A DNA stretch of 32,751 bases from an uncultured Blautia sp. (GCA_934371915.1 CAKROE010000022.1:1-32751), one strand, 5' to 3'; positions 1 through 8,779 are shown, counted from the first letter of the stretch. Numbers and translations: made by a program. The notes: generated from the sequence alone by a model not told the origin.

Positions 1-300
1 GCACAGATGAAGATGTTTCTGACACGTATCGGTTTCGGCTCAAAAGTTGTCGTGACCGGTGATGCTTCACAGAAAGATCTTCCGCGTGATGCGGTATCCG
101 GTCTGGATGTGGCTGCAAAAGTACTCAAAAAGATTGATGACATTGGTTTTTGCCAGCTTACCAGCAAGGATGTTGTGAGACATCCGCTTGTACAGCAGAT
201 CGTACAGGCATACGACGATTATGAAAAGAAACAGAAACCATCCCGCAGTACGGGAAGTACAAGGACAGTCCGGAGGAAAAAGAATGACCATACAGATTGA
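1..300 (+). CDS. phoH: PhoH family ATPase, C-terminal part only
   Basis: The reading frame is open from the first base and ends in TGA at 298-300, so only the last 99 residues are present and the P-loop lies outside the window. The visible part has the PhoH C-terminal signature: an FLTRIGFGSK stretch, a VVTGDASQKDLPR segment (the usual form has GD..Q.DLP) and a closing DVVRHPLVQQIVQAYDDYE. PhoH-like proteins are cytoplasmic ATPases linked to RNA metabolism, and in Firmicutes the gene typically sits just before ybeY, as here. The tail is basic and Ser/Arg-rich. The 3' end overlaps ybeY by 17 bases, which suggests translational coupling. The family call is firm; the function of this copy is inferred from the family. 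Confidence 0.9.
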   Translation, partial: AQMKMFLTRIGFGSKVVVTGDASQKDLPRDAVSGLDVAAKVLKKIDDIGFCQLTSKDVVRHPLVQQIVQAYDDYEKKQKPSRSTGSTRTVRRKKNDHTD

Positions 301-778
301 TTATGAAGCAGAACGAAAACTTGACATAGATTATGAGAAACTGGCATCAAAGGTAGCTGAGCATATTCTTGAGACAGAACATTGCCCGTATGATGTCTGC
401 GTAAATCTTGTGATCACAGACAATGAGGAAATCAAGCGCGTCAATACAGAATTCCGTTCGATCGGAGCACCGACGGATGTACTTTCTTTCCCGATGATCC
501 CGTTTGAGACACCGGCAGACTATTCCGTGATCGAGGGTGATGACAGCTATTTTGACCTCGATACAGAGGAACTGATCCTTGGTGATGTGATGATCTCTGT
601 AGACAAAGTCTATGCGCAGGCAGAAGAATACGGACACAGCACCGAAAGAGAATTCAGCTTTCTTTTTGCACACAGCATGCTTCACCTTCTCGGATATGAC
701 CATATGGAACCGGATGAGGCAGCCGTGATGGAAGCCAAACAGGCAAAAGCACTGGAAGATCTGGGAATCACCAGATAA
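284..778 (+). CDS. ybeY: Endoribonuclease YbeY (16S rRNA maturation)
   Basis: This 164-residue protein matches the usual YbeY length. The zinc-binding signature H-x3-H-x5-H is complete at H130, H134 and H140 (HSMLHLLGYDH), and an earlier APTDVLSFP segment is also typical. YbeY is a single-strand-specific metallo-endoribonuclease that acts in 16S rRNA 3'-end maturation and ribosome quality control. I chose the ATG at 284 because a GGAGG lies just upstream, at about 271-275, and the protein then begins at the family N terminus. An in-frame upstream start at 188 would add residues that merely shadow the end of phoH. The start lies inside phoH, consistent with coupled translation. Confidence 0.95.
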   Translation: MTIQIDYEAERKLDIDYEKLASKVAEHILETEHCPYDVCVNLVITDNEEIKRVNTEFRSIGAPTDVLSFPMIPFETPADYSVIEGDDSYFDLDTEELILGDVMISVDKVYAQAEEYGHSTEREFSFLFAHSMLHLLGYDHMEPDEAAVMEAKQAKALEDLGITR

Positions 779-807
779 ACAGATTAACATACTGGAGAAT
801 AGATAAC

Positions 808-1662
808 ATGAATTACCGTGAATTACTGAAAGACAAAAAACGTATCGTGGTCAAGGTCGGCTCTTCGTCCCTGATCCACAAAGAAACCAATAAACTGGAT
901 CTTCGCAAGCTGGAAGTCCTTGTCCGCGAATTAAGCGATCTTCACAATCAGGGCAAAGATGTCGTACTGGTTACTTCCGGTGCGGTGGCAGTCGGCGCAT
1001 CTGCGTTCGGAATGCATGAGAAACCTGTGGAATTAAAGAAAAAACAGGCCTGCTCTGCAGTCGGACAGGCACGTCTGATGATGATTTATCAGAAACTTTT
1101 TTCAGAATATAATCAGATGGCAGCACAGATTCTGATGACCAAAAACACAATGGTCAACAATCTGAATCGCATAAATGCCCGGAATACATTCGAAGAACTT
1201 CTTGAACTCGGGGCAATTCCGGTTGTCAACGAAAATGACTCGATTTCAAGCTATGAGCTGGAGATGCTGGAATCTTTTGGTGATAACGATACACTGTCAG
1301 CAGTAATTGCAGGACTGATCGGAGCAGATCTTCTGATTTTGCTTTCGGATATTGACGGTCTGTTCACTGATGACCCGAATACCAATCCGGATGCAGAGTT
1401 TATTGATACCGTGGAAAAACTGGATGACCGCCTGCTCAGCATGGGCAAAGGACCGAAGAGTAAAGTCGGAACAGGCGGCATGGCGACGAAACTGACTGCT
1501 GCCGAGATTGCGACATCCGCGGGAGCAGATATGATCATTGCCAACGGCAGAGATTTTCATATCATTCACAAACTCATCGAAGGCAGGAAATATGGCACGC
1601 TGTTTGCCGGCAACAAAAAAGAAGAATTTTATCTGATCGACTATATAGAAAAGCTTCTCTAG
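808..1662 (+). CDS. proB: Glutamate 5-kinase
   Basis: This enzyme phosphorylates L-glutamate to glutamyl 5-phosphate, the first step of proline synthesis. The 284-residue protein contains only the amino-acid kinase fold and lacks the C-terminal PUA domain of longer versions such as that of E. coli. Family segments visible in order are VVKVGSSSL near the N terminus, NENDSIS and GDNDTLSA in the substrate/feedback loop, SDIDGLFTDDP, and GTGGMATKL near the nucleotide site. The ATG at 808 follows a GGAG at 793-796. The stop codon TAG overlaps the AGGAGG of the next gene. proA lies about 800 bases downstream, separated from proB by two other genes. Confidence 0.95.
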   Translation: MNYRELLKDKKRIVVKVGSSSLIHKETNKLDLRKLEVLVRELSDLHNQGKDVVLVTSGAVAVGASAFGMHEKPVELKKKQACSAVGQARLMMIYQKLFSEYNQMAAQILMTKNTMVNNLNRINARNTFEELLELGAIPVVNENDSISSYELEMLESFGDNDTLSAVIAGLIGADLLILLSDIDGLFTDDPNTNPDAEFIDTVEKLDDRLLSMGKGPKSKVGTGGMATKLTAAEIATSAGADMIIANGRDFHIIHKLIEGRKYGTLFAGNKKEEFYLIDYIEKLL

Positions 1663-1674
1663 GAGGAAACCGAT

Positions 1675-1899
1675 ATGATGGACAATGCAAAAATCGACCG
1701 CATCAATACGCTTGCACATAAGGCGAAGAGTGTAGGCCTTACAGAAGAAGAAAAGAAGGAACAGGCAGAACTCAGGAAAGAATATCTGGCGGCTGTACGT
1801 CAGAATCTGAAAGCACAGCTCAACAACATCGATGTTAAAGAAAAAGATGGTTCAGTTACAAATCTGGGTGAAAAATATGGAAGAAAAAAAGCAAATTAG
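1675..1899 (+). CDS. DUF896 small protein (YnzC-like)
   Basis: A 74-residue, highly charged protein with a leading helical hairpin: [21 protein letters not shown] is followed by a second helix with [20 protein letters not shown]. This is the pattern of the DUF896 family, small cytosolic proteins including Bacillus YnzC/YneL, whose biochemical role I do not know. An ideal AGGAGG at 1662-1667 precedes two adjacent ATGs (1675 and 1678); the first is used here. The last 23 bases overlap the start of the cyclo-ligase gene, so the two are probably translated together. Its position inside the proline gene group is unusual, but nothing in the sequence says that it acts in proline synthesis. Confidence 0.88.
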   Translation: MMDNAKIDRINTLAHKAKSVGLTEEEKKEQAELRKEYLAAVRQNLKAQLNNIDVKEKDGSVTNLGEKYGRKKAN

Positions 1900-2431
1900 A
1901 AAACAGATTTTTGCAGCACGAAAAGCACATACCGATGCGCAGATCGAAGAATGGAGCCGGATGATCGCTGATCGGGTGACCACACTTCCGGAATATAAGG
2001 ATGCGAAGCGTATTCTTGCTTATGCAGATTATAACCATGAAGTTATGACCGGGTTTATTATCGAAGCCGCATGGCGGGATGGCAAAGAAGTTGCCGTACC
2101 GAAGGTAGTCGGTCAGGATATGGTGTTTTATAAACTGACAGATTTTGCACAGCTTGAAAAGGGCTACTTCGGGATTCCGGAGCCGGCAAGGGGTGAGATC
2201 GTTCAGTGGGAAGATGCCATGATGGTTATGCCGGGGGTGGTTTTTGATAAAGAAAATCACCGGGTCGGCTATGGCGGTGGCTTTTATGACCGCTTCCTTG
2301 AAAAACATCCGCAGGTCAGACGTGTGGCAGTGGCATTTGAATTTCAGATGCTTCCGGAAGTACCGACAGAACCGACGGATATTTCACCGGAGATCATTGT
2401 TACAGAAAAATCAGTTTATCATCTTAAATAA
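1877..2431 (+). CDS. 5-formyltetrahydrofolate cyclo-ligase
   Basis: This enzyme converts 5-formyl-THF plus ATP to 5,10-methenyl-THF, returning the folate to one-carbon metabolism. The 184-residue protein has the N-terminal [14 protein letters not shown] segment and the diagnostic glycine-rich ATP/substrate loop at residues 118-139 (MPGVVFD...[11 protein letters not shown]). It ends with a [10 protein letters not shown] segment like that of the family. I prefer the ATG at 1877 because the family N terminus begins there and GGTGA lies upstream; a longer frame from 1832 only reads across the DUF896 gene. The start lies inside DUF896. proA begins 28 bases after the stop. Confidence 0.93.
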   Translation: MEEKKQIRKQIFAARKAHTDAQIEEWSRMIADRVTTLPEYKDAKRILAYADYNHEVMTGFIIEAAWRDGKEVAVPKVVGQDMVFYKLTDFAQLEKGYFGIPEPARGEIVQWEDAMMVMPGVVFDKENHRVGYGGGFYDRFLEKHPQVRRVAVAFEFQMLPEVPTEPTDISPEIIVTEKSVYHLK

Positions 2432-2459
2432 ATGGGCAGAAGCCCCGGGAGGTCATGCA

Positions 2460-3710
2460 ATGAATAAAATGCTGTTACAACTTGGAATAAATGCAAAAGA
2501 AGCAGAAAATACCATGCGCACGATCACGACAGACCAGAAAAATCAGGTGCTTGCGGCGGTTGCCGGTCATCTGGTCGAATCGACAGACAAGCTGCTGGAA
2601 GCGAATGCAGTCGATGTGGCGAATGCGAAGCAGAACCACATGCCGGAAGGTTTAGTAGATCGTCTTATGTTGAGCCCGGAGAGAATCGAAGGTATGGCAG
2701 AGGGACTCAGACAGCTTGTGGCACTTGAAGATCCGATCGGTGAAGTCACCGGCATGAAAAAACGTCCGAACGGTCTTCTGATCGGGCAGAAGCGTGTGCC
2801 GCTCGGTGTGGTCGGTATTATTTATGAGGCGCGTCCGAACGTAACAGCCGATGCATTTGGCCTCTGTTTCAAAACAGGCAATGTGGTGATCTTAAAGGGC
2901 GGCAGTGATGCGATCCATTCCAATGAAGCAATCGTGGACTGTATCCGTGAATCTCTGAAAACATGCGGAATTACGGAAAATGCGATCCAGCTTATTGCGG
3001 ATACTTCCAGAGAGACCGCGGCAGAATTCATGAAAATGAATGAGTATGTAGATGTGCTGATTCCGAGAGGCGGTAAGGGTCTGATCAAGGCGGTTGTAAA
3101 CCAGAGCACGATCCCGGTAATTGAGACCGGTACGGGAAACTGCCACATCTATGTAGATGAGAGTGCAGATCTGGATATGGCAGTGAATATCATCCTCAAT
3201 GCAAAGACACAGCGTGTCGGTGTCTGCAACGCGTGTGAATCACTTCTGGTGCATGCCGGTGTAAAAGAAAAACTTCTCCCGGTACTTGCACAGAAGCTGA
3301 AAGAAAAGCATGTGGAGATGCGAGCGGATAAAGAAGCACATGAACTGATGCCGGGATCTGTAGATGCCACAGAAGAAGACTGGGGAACGGAATATCTGGA
3401 TTACATATTGTCAATCAAAGTGGTGTATTCTGTAGACGAGGCAATTGCACATATCAACCGTTATAACACAGGACACTCTGAGGCGATCATCACCAATGAC
3501 TATACCAATGCCCAGAAATTCCTTGATGAAGTGGACGCGGCAGCAGTATATGTAAATGCCTCCACGAGATTTACCGACGGATTTGAGTTCGGTTACGGTG
3601 CAGAGATCGGCATCAGTACCCAGAAGCTTCACGCCAGAGGACCTATGGGATTACTTGCTTTGACGACCACGAAATATATCATCTATGGAAACGGACAGAT
3701 TCGTCAGTAA
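2460..3710 (+). CDS. proA: Glutamate-5-semialdehyde dehydrogenase (gamma-glutamyl phosphate reductase)
   Basis: This enzyme reduces glutamyl 5-phosphate to glutamate semialdehyde with NADPH, the second step of proline synthesis. The 416-residue protein has the expected family length. The catalytic cysteine is C256 in the VGVCNACES segment. Other family segments are [32 protein letters not shown] and a C-terminal [10 protein letters not shown]. The ATG at 2460 follows GGGAGG at 2448-2453. The frame stays open upstream to 2244, but that part overlaps the cyclo-ligase gene in another frame. No terminator is obvious before the strong promoter at 3739. Confidence 0.96.
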   Translation: MNKMLLQLGINAKEAENTMRTITTDQKNQVLAAVAGHLVESTDKLLEANAVDVANAKQNHMPEGLVDRLMLSPERIEGMAEGLRQLVALEDPIGEVTGMKKRPNGLLIGQKRVPLGVVGIIYEARPNVTADAFGLCFKTGNVVILKGGSDAIHSNEAIVDCIRESLKTCGITENAIQLIADTSRETAAEFMKMNEYVDVLIPRGGKGLIKAVVNQSTIPVIETGTGNCHIYVDESADLDMAVNIILNAKTQRVGVCNACESLLVHAGVKEKLLPVLAQKLKEKHVEMRADKEAHELMPGSVDATEEDWGTEYLDYILSIKVVYSVDEAIAHINRYNTGHSEAIITNDYTNAQKFLDEVDAAAVYVNASTRFTDGFEFGYGAEIGISTQKLHARGPMGLLALTTTKYIIYGNGQIRQ

Positions 3711-3738
3711 TATTGGACAAAAGAGCGCATGTGGTGAT

Positions 3739-3767
3739 TTGACATTTAAAGTGTGCGTGTGTATAAT
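3739..3767 (+). promoter_or_regulatory. Sigma-A promoter for the surface protein gene
   Basis: TTGACA at 3739-3744 and TATAAT at 3762-3767 are both perfect consensus hexamers, separated by exactly 17 bases. The start of the surface protein lies 40 bases further on. This predicts strong vegetative transcription of that gene. Confidence 0.85.
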
Positions 3768-3806
3768 TAGTTACAGCTTACAGACTCATAATGGAGGAAC
3801 TTTAAA

Positions 3807-6116
3807 TTGAGACGAAAACAGTTATTTGCAATAATTCTTGCAGGGGCACTTGCAGCAGGAAGCGCTCCGGCAGCAGTATTTGCCGCAGAGAGTGATATGG
3901 CGGCCATGTCAGAAGAAGGCGCCGGAGATGCCGGTTCCGAAGAAGCAGGAAGCGAAGACGGAAGCAGTGATGCAGAAGCACCTGTAACAGATGGCGCGGA
4001 TGCAGCAGATACAGCAACTGATACACCTGCAGCAGATAATACGACTACCGATGAAACACCGGCAGCAGACAATACCGCGGCAGAGGAGACTCCGGCAGCG
4101 GAAGAGACACCAGCAGATACGACACCGGCAGAAGAGGCTCAGACACAGGAGCAGACGGAAGAGAATAAAGAAGTGGATCCGCAGGAAGGTGAGAGTACAG
4201 AACCTGTAGAAGATACTGGAATTGTACTTATTGATGCGCAGAGCCAGAAGCCGGCGACAGATGCTGATGGAAAAGTAGTATATTATAAAACACTGCAGGA
4301 AGCTGTTGATGCAGTAGAAGCTTATTCAGAAACGAATCCGAATGCAACGACTATTCAGATTACAAAGCCTGTTGTACTTGACGACACAATTAAAATAACC
4401 GGAAAGAAAGTGAGTATTCAGGCTGCAGCTTTTGGAGTTACGATTTCCAGAAAGACAGAAGGTGAAGCTTTTACAGGAACCATGTTTTCTGTAACAGGAG
4501 AGAACAGCTGGCTTCAGCTCTTTGCAGATGGTACAGAGGATGCGACACTTACAGTTTCTGGCAAGTGTTCAGAAGATGGCGCTGTTTCTGCAACTGGAAC
4601 GATTGTAGATATTTCTGATAATGCAGGATTTGGGTTAAATCCAAAGGTAACACTGACAGAAAATGATTATGCAGCAGGTGGTGCTGCAATCAATTGTAAC
4701 AATGGTAAGATTGCATTTGCCGGTGGTACAGTTACCGGCAATACAGTTGGTACCATGGGTGCGGTATACAGTAATACAGACGTATCTATAGAAGGAGATA
4801 CAAGTATTTCTCAAAATGATGGAGATAAAAATATCGTTCTGGATGGCGCTGCAAAATTAGTTGTTAAAAAGGCACTGACCGGAACATCTTCATTCAGCCA
4901 TACAGGTGAGAAAGCAGGACTGGAAGTAATCAAGGCTGATGAGGGTGTGTCCAAAGATGACTTTACAGCAGCTGTAAAAAATATCAGCTATGAAAATTCA
5001 TCAAAATATGAATATTCTACAGCTTCAGATGGTCTTTCTGTTTTGCTGAAAGAGGTAACGAAGGATCCGGATAAGCCAGATGACTCGGGGTATACAGTGA
5101 AATATCAGAGTGGAAAATGGGATGAGAAAGATCATAATACGTTTCATGCAACATTTTCGGTTACAGACGATTGCGAATGGGCATATTTTTGGGTTTCCTC
5201 ATCTGCAAAAGATGATGATATTAAGGCAACATATGTTGCAATGAAGAGTAAACTTAAGTTTACAGCAGCTTCGGCAAATCGTACATTTACTGTGAGTGCA
5301 AAAGATGCTCCTGAAAGTGGCTCAAAGATGGCTGTTGTAGCACGGAGAAACACTACAGAAGGTGTAAAAATTAATGTAATAAATCCGTATAAATCCAGTC
5401 TGTTAAAAAAGCGTGCAGCAGCCGCAAGTGACAATAATAATAACAATAACAATAACAGTAATACTCAGAAAGCGCGTACTCACAAAGTAACAGAAGGAAC
5501 TGTATCCGGTCTGGAAGATTCCATCAAATTCTTCCCGGGAAAAGTTTATACATTTACACCAAAGGGTGGAGGACAGGATGATGCATCACCATATGTGACA
5601 GGCGATGAAAGATGGGTTCCGGCATACTGGACATTCTCTACATCCACTGAGGCAGAACGCCATACAAAATGGCAGATCAGTGCACCGAAGGGTCAGCAGC
5701 TGAAGGGAAAAGGTTCCATGACATATACGATGTATATTTACTGTACCAAAGAAGTCTACAATGGCAAAAACTGGGAGACTACAGATGTAGTAGAACCATA
5801 TAAAGCTAAGTTCACCGCAGTAGAGTATACGGATAAAGAACTTGCAAACTATTATGCAGAACTTTCCGGTACACCGACGCAGGATGACGCGGATGGCGGA
5901 GACGGCGGAGACGGAAGCGGCGGCGGAGATGGCGGCACAGATGCAGAACTGACTGCAACGGCAGCAGCATCCGCAAAAGATGCAGGCTCCAAATCCAAAT
6001 CTGCAGTATCTACAGCCGACGAATCTCCGATCGGTACAATGTCTGTACTTGCAGCACTTTCACTTCTTGCAGGCGGTTATGTGGTAGTTCGCAAACGCAA
6101 AAAAGAAGAAATCTGA
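3807..6116 (+). CDS. Large secreted surface protein with C-terminal wall/membrane anchor
   Basis: A 769-residue protein of unknown function. The start is TTG at 3807, placed 9 bases after GGAGG (3793-3797); no in-frame ATG precedes the signal peptide. In order: a signal peptide with MRRK, a hydrophobic core and a VFA-A-type cleavage site near residues 26-27; an Ala/Thr/Glu-rich stretch to about residue 135 with repeated TPAADNT and ETPA units; and a beta-strand-rich region from about 155 to 410 that resembles a parallel beta-helix (TLQEAVDAVEAY, then short Gly/Asn turns). Next are a second beta-rich part to about 540, eight asparagines at 543-550, another folded part to about 690 and a Gly/Asp-rich linker at about 693-713. 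The tail is SPIGT, a hydrophobic segment (about 745-763) and RKRKKEEI. The tail has the layout of a sortase substrate, but the motif is not LPxTG. Confidence 0.85.
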   Translation: MRRKQLFAIILAGALAAGSAPAAVFAAESDMAAMSEEGAGDAGSEEAGSEDGSSDAEAPVTDGADAADTATDTPAADNTTTDETPAADNTAAEETPAAEETPADTTPAEEAQTQEQTEENKEVDPQEGESTEPVEDTGIVLIDAQSQKPATDADGKVVYYKTLQEAVDAVEAYSETNPNATTIQITKPVVLDDTIKITGKKVSIQAAAFGVTISRKTEGEAFTGTMFSVTGENSWLQLFADGTEDATLTVSGKCSEDGAVSATGTIVDISDNAGFGLNPKVTLTENDYAAGGAAINCNNGKIAFAGGTVTGNTVGTMGAVYSNTDVSIEGDTSISQNDGDKNIVLDGAAKLVVKKALTGTSSFSHTGEKAGLEVIKADEGVSKDDFTAAVKNISYENSSKYEYSTASDGLSVLLKEVTKDPDKPDDSGYTVKYQSGKWDEKDHNTFHATFSVTDDCEWAYFWVSSSAKDDDIKATYVAMKSKLKFTAASANRTFTVSAKDAPESGSKMAVVARRNTTEGVKINVINPYKSSLLKKRAAAASDNNNNNNNNSNTQKARTHKVTEGTVSGLEDSIKFFPGKVYTFTPKGGGQDDASPYVTGDERWVPAYWTFSTSTEAERHTKWQISAPKGQQLKGKGSMTYTMYIYCTKEVYNGKNWETTDVVEPYKAKFTAVEYTDKELANYYAELSGTPTQDDADGGDGGDGSGGGDGGTDAELTATAAASAKDAGSKSKSAVSTADESPIGTMSVLAALSLLAGGYVVVRKRKKEEI

Positions 6117-6136
6117 TTCACATAAGAAATATTTTT

Positions 6137-6167
6137 AAGAGGCAGGTCTTTTGACCTGTCTCTTTTC
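6137..6167 (+). terminator. Rho-independent terminator after the surface protein gene
   Basis: An 11-bp stem, AGAGGCAGGTC (6138-6148) with GACCTGTCTCT (6153-6163), has one G-U pair and a TTTT loop. A short T run follows. It begins 20 bases after the surface protein stop, so that gene is probably a single transcription unit. Confidence 0.85.
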
Positions 6168-6220
6168 ATATACTGATAGAGGAACAAATAACTTTTTTCA
6201 TACATAGCAGGAACGAAGAT

Positions 6221-7126
6221 ATGATCAAGACAAACAACACACCCTGTACATATGAAGAACTTTATTACGAAATGTGGGAAACGGCAGGACGATACAGTAA
6301 GATTACACGCTTTCAGGTAATCGGAAGCTCTCATGATGAAAGACTGATTCCGGCAGTATGGGTTGGGAATGGTAACCAGACAGTTTTTTGCATTGCCGGA
6401 ATGATCGGTACAGACCGACATATGCCCGGTTATCTGGTGGAGATGATGAAAGAATACACAAGAGCCTGGGAATGTGGCTGGAAGCTTGAAGAAATCTATG
6501 ATCTCAGAGATTTATTTGAAAAATGGACAATCTGTTTTGTCCCGATTTTAAATCCGGATGGCTATGAAATCTATGAGAATGATTTTTTTGCCATACGTAA
6601 TCCAATCTATCGGCAGATGCTCCGTATGCAGGAAGTCTCCTGCAAAGAATTTACCGGCAATGCCCGTGGAACAGAACTCAGGAAAAACTTTCCTACTGGT
6701 TATTACCGGAGAAAGCAGATCCACCAGCAGCCTGCAAGTGAAAATGAAACAAAGGCGCTGGTAAGACTGTTTCAGGATGATCCCGGCAGAGGTCTTCTTT
6801 CCTTTGGATATGCGGGCAAACGAATTGTGTATTTTCGCCAGTCACAGGCATTCACTGCGAACCAGAAATCATACCGTATGGCACGACATCTGCAAAAATG
6901 CAGTGCTTCCGACATGGACAAAAAGAATTTTCATCTCGAAGACGTGGAACCTGCAGGCCGACAGGGATACGGTTCCCCGGAACAATTTTACACAGAAATC
7001 TGTCACCAGCCGGCGTTTCGCATTGAAGTGCCCTGCGAAAATGAGGTGCATGCTGCTTCCATTGAAAAACAGATTGAATACAGAGAAATCCATACACTGC
7101 CGCTGGAATATATTTTTTCACTATAA
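6221..7126 (+). CDS. M14 carboxypeptidase-like protein, catalytically degenerate
   Basis: A 301-residue protein without a signal peptide. The M14 zinc carboxypeptidase layout is recognisable: VFCIAGMIGTD where active members have a G-G-x-H-x-x-E segment, PILNPDGYE at 108-116, ARGTELRKNFP at 148-158 (usually RGVDLNRNFP), SENETKAL at 173-180, LLSFGYAG at 192-199 (usually with His for zinc) and FRIEVP at 266-271, which keeps the catalytic-type Glu269. By this hand alignment the two zinc ligands of HxxE are replaced by I62 and D65, the third ligand His by G196, and the Asn-Arg substrate pair by Arg-Lys. It is therefore probably not a zinc peptidase and may be a binding protein. The ATG at 6221 follows a modest AGGAACGAAG site. 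Confidence 0.72.
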   Translation: MIKTNNTPCTYEELYYEMWETAGRYSKITRFQVIGSSHDERLIPAVWVGNGNQTVFCIAGMIGTDRHMPGYLVEMMKEYTRAWECGWKLEEIYDLRDLFEKWTICFVPILNPDGYEIYENDFFAIRNPIYRQMLRMQEVSCKEFTGNARGTELRKNFPTGYYRRKQIHQQPASENETKALVRLFQDDPGRGLLSFGYAGKRIVYFRQSQAFTANQKSYRMARHLQKCSASDMDKKNFHLEDVEPAGRQGYGSPEQFYTEICHQPAFRIEVPCENEVHAASIEKQIEYREIHTLPLEYIFSL

Positions 7127-7163
7127 TCGGAAGTACAAATCGATGGTACAGGGGAGATAACGC

Positions 7164-7192
7164 TTGCACAAGCCCTGAAATTACGGTATGAT
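7164..7192 (+). promoter_or_regulatory. Possible promoter for miaB
   Basis: TTGCAC (7164-7169) and TATGAT (7187-7192) are spaced by 17 bases, 65 bases before the miaB start. The -35 is only half consensus, so this is a tentative call. The rest of the 130-base gap is A/T-rich and holds no gene that I can support. Confidence 0.35.
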
Positions 7193-7256
7193 AATGAAAT
7201 GCAATTAATTAATTTACCATTATAAATGATTATTATAACGAAGGAGTCAGCACGAA

Positions 7257-8693
7257 ATGACAAATGAATCCTCTAAAGAGAAAAAGACTACAAGCGCAGA
7301 AGAAACTCTGCGTCAGCGTTCATTTATAGAACTTGCGCAGGCATTAACTGCACAAAAATCCAATGCGGCAGGCCGTCCGCTTACTTATTGTCTGACGACA
7401 TTCGGCTGTCAGATGAATGAAAAGCAGTCTGAGGCCGTAGCGGGAATTATGGACGAAATCGGATATGTACGACAGGATAATGAAGAGGCGGATGTGGTTC
7501 TTTACAATACCTGTACTGTCCGCGAGAATGCAAACCTCAAAGTATACGGAAGACTTGGCCATCTGCACAGTCTGAAAGACCGTAATCCGGATATGAAGAT
7601 TATTCTTTTTGGCTGTATGATGCAGGAACAGCATGTGGTTGACAAGATCAGGAAGTCTTATCCGTTTGTAGACCTTGTGTTCGGAACGCATAACATCTTT
7701 AAATTTGCAGAGCTTTTCTATGAAATGCTGCAGTCTGATCAGCAGATCGTCGATATCTGGGAGGGAACAGACCAGATCGTAGAAGATCTTCCGACAGAAC
7801 GTAACTATACATTCAAATCCGGTGTTAATATCATGTTTGGCTGCAACAATTTCTGCAGCTACTGTATCGTGCCATATGTACGCGGTCGTGAGAGAAGCCG
7901 TGAACCGGAGGCAATCGTAAAAGAAGTAAAACGTCTGGTTGCAGATGGCGTTTCAGAAGTCATGCTTCTCGGACAGAACGTAAATTCTTATGGAAAAACA
8001 CTGGAGCATCCGGTTACATTCGCACAGCTTCTGGAAATGCTGGAAGATGTGGAAGGTCTGAAACGGATCCGTTTTATGACTTCTCATCCGAAGGATCTTT
8101 CTGATGAGCTGATCGAAACAATGGCAAAAAGCAAAAAAATCTGTCATCATCTTCATCTGCCGCTTCAGTCCGGAAGCAGCCGTATCCTGAAGATCATGAA
8201 CAGACGCTACGATAAAGAAAAATATCTGAATCTGGTCGAAAAGATCCGTAAGGCGATCCCGGACATTTCTCTGACGACAGATATCATCGTTGGTTTCCCG
8301 GGAGAGACTGAAGAGGATTTTCAGGAAACTCTGGATGTTGTGGCAAAATGTGGTTATGACACTGCGTTTACTTTCCTTTATTCAAAGAGAAGTGACACAC
8401 CTGCTGCCGCTATGGAAAATCAGGTTCCGCAGGATGTGGCAAAAGAGCGTTTCAACCGTCTTCTTGCACTGGTACAGCAGGAGGGACGCACCCGTTCTTC
8501 CAGATTTGAAGGTTCTGTACAGGAAGTACTGGTAGAGGAAGAAAGCAAAGAAAAAGGAATTTTTACAGGAAGAACCGAATATAATCTTCTTGTACATTTT
8601 CCGGGCAGTGCCGATCTTCTTGGCAAGTATGTCAAAGTCAGCCTGGATGAGTGTCATGGTTTCTATTATATGGGCTCTCTTGTTGAAGAATAA
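7257..8693 (+). CDS. miaB: tRNA-2-methylthio-N6-dimethylallyladenosine synthase MiaB
   Basis: This radical-SAM methylthiotransferase adds a methylthio group to i6A37 of tRNAs that read UNN codons. The 478-residue protein has the three N-terminal cysteines of the MTTase cluster (C51 in FGCQMNE, C86 in NTCTVRE, C120 in FGCMMQE). It also has the radical-SAM triad C196-x3-C200-x2-C203 (FGCNNFCSYC) and the IVPYVRGRERSR segment that separates MiaB from RimO and MtaB. The C terminus fits a TRAM domain. An N-terminal extension of about 40 residues precedes the first domain. The ATG at 7257 follows AAGGAG. The substrate-making partner, miaA, is in this window at 16542. Confidence 0.96.
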   Translation: MTNESSKEKKTTSAEETLRQRSFIELAQALTAQKSNAAGRPLTYCLTTFGCQMNEKQSEAVAGIMDEIGYVRQDNEEADVVLYNTCTVRENANLKVYGRLGHLHSLKDRNPDMKIILFGCMMQEQHVVDKIRKSYPFVDLVFGTHNIFKFAELFYEMLQSDQQIVDIWEGTDQIVEDLPTERNYTFKSGVNIMFGCNNFCSYCIVPYVRGRERSREPEAIVKEVKRLVADGVSEVMLLGQNVNSYGKTLEHPVTFAQLLEMLEDVEGLKRIRFMTSHPKDLSDELIETMAKSKKICHHLHLPLQSGSSRILKIMNRRYDKEKYLNLVEKIRKAIPDISLTTDIIVGFPGETEEDFQETLDVVAKCGYDTAFTFLYSKRSDTPAAAMENQVPQDVAKERFNRLLALVQQEGRTRSSRFEGSVQEVLVEEESKEKGIFTGRTEYNLLVHFPGSADLLGKYVKVSLDECHGFYYMGSLVEE

Positions 8694-8701
8694 GGGCAGA
8701 T

Positions 8702-8730
8702 TTGACAGTTTTGGATGAATGTGGTACTGT
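8702..8730 (+). promoter_or_regulatory. Candidate promoter for the DUF6465 gene
   Basis: A perfect TTGACA at 8702-8707 is followed after 17 bases by TACTGT (8725-8730), which keeps the key T, A and final T of the -10. It lies just after the miaB stop and 50 bases before the DUF6465 start. This would give the small protein its own transcript. Confidence 0.45.
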
Positions 8731-8779
8731 AACGGAGAAGAAAGTAGTGTATTTATACATGCTCAGGAGGAAAATTATT

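Noticed and set aside
4021..4160. Repeat array in the surface protein gene as a possible CRISPR or DNA repeat element
   Set aside because: The repeats are short, degenerate and in phase with codons for Thr-Pro-Ala-Ala-Asp; they are protein repeats.
8702..8779. Longer N terminus for the DUF6465 protein
   Set aside because: The upstream in-frame codons contain the candidate promoter and the AGGAGG that serves the ATG at 8780.
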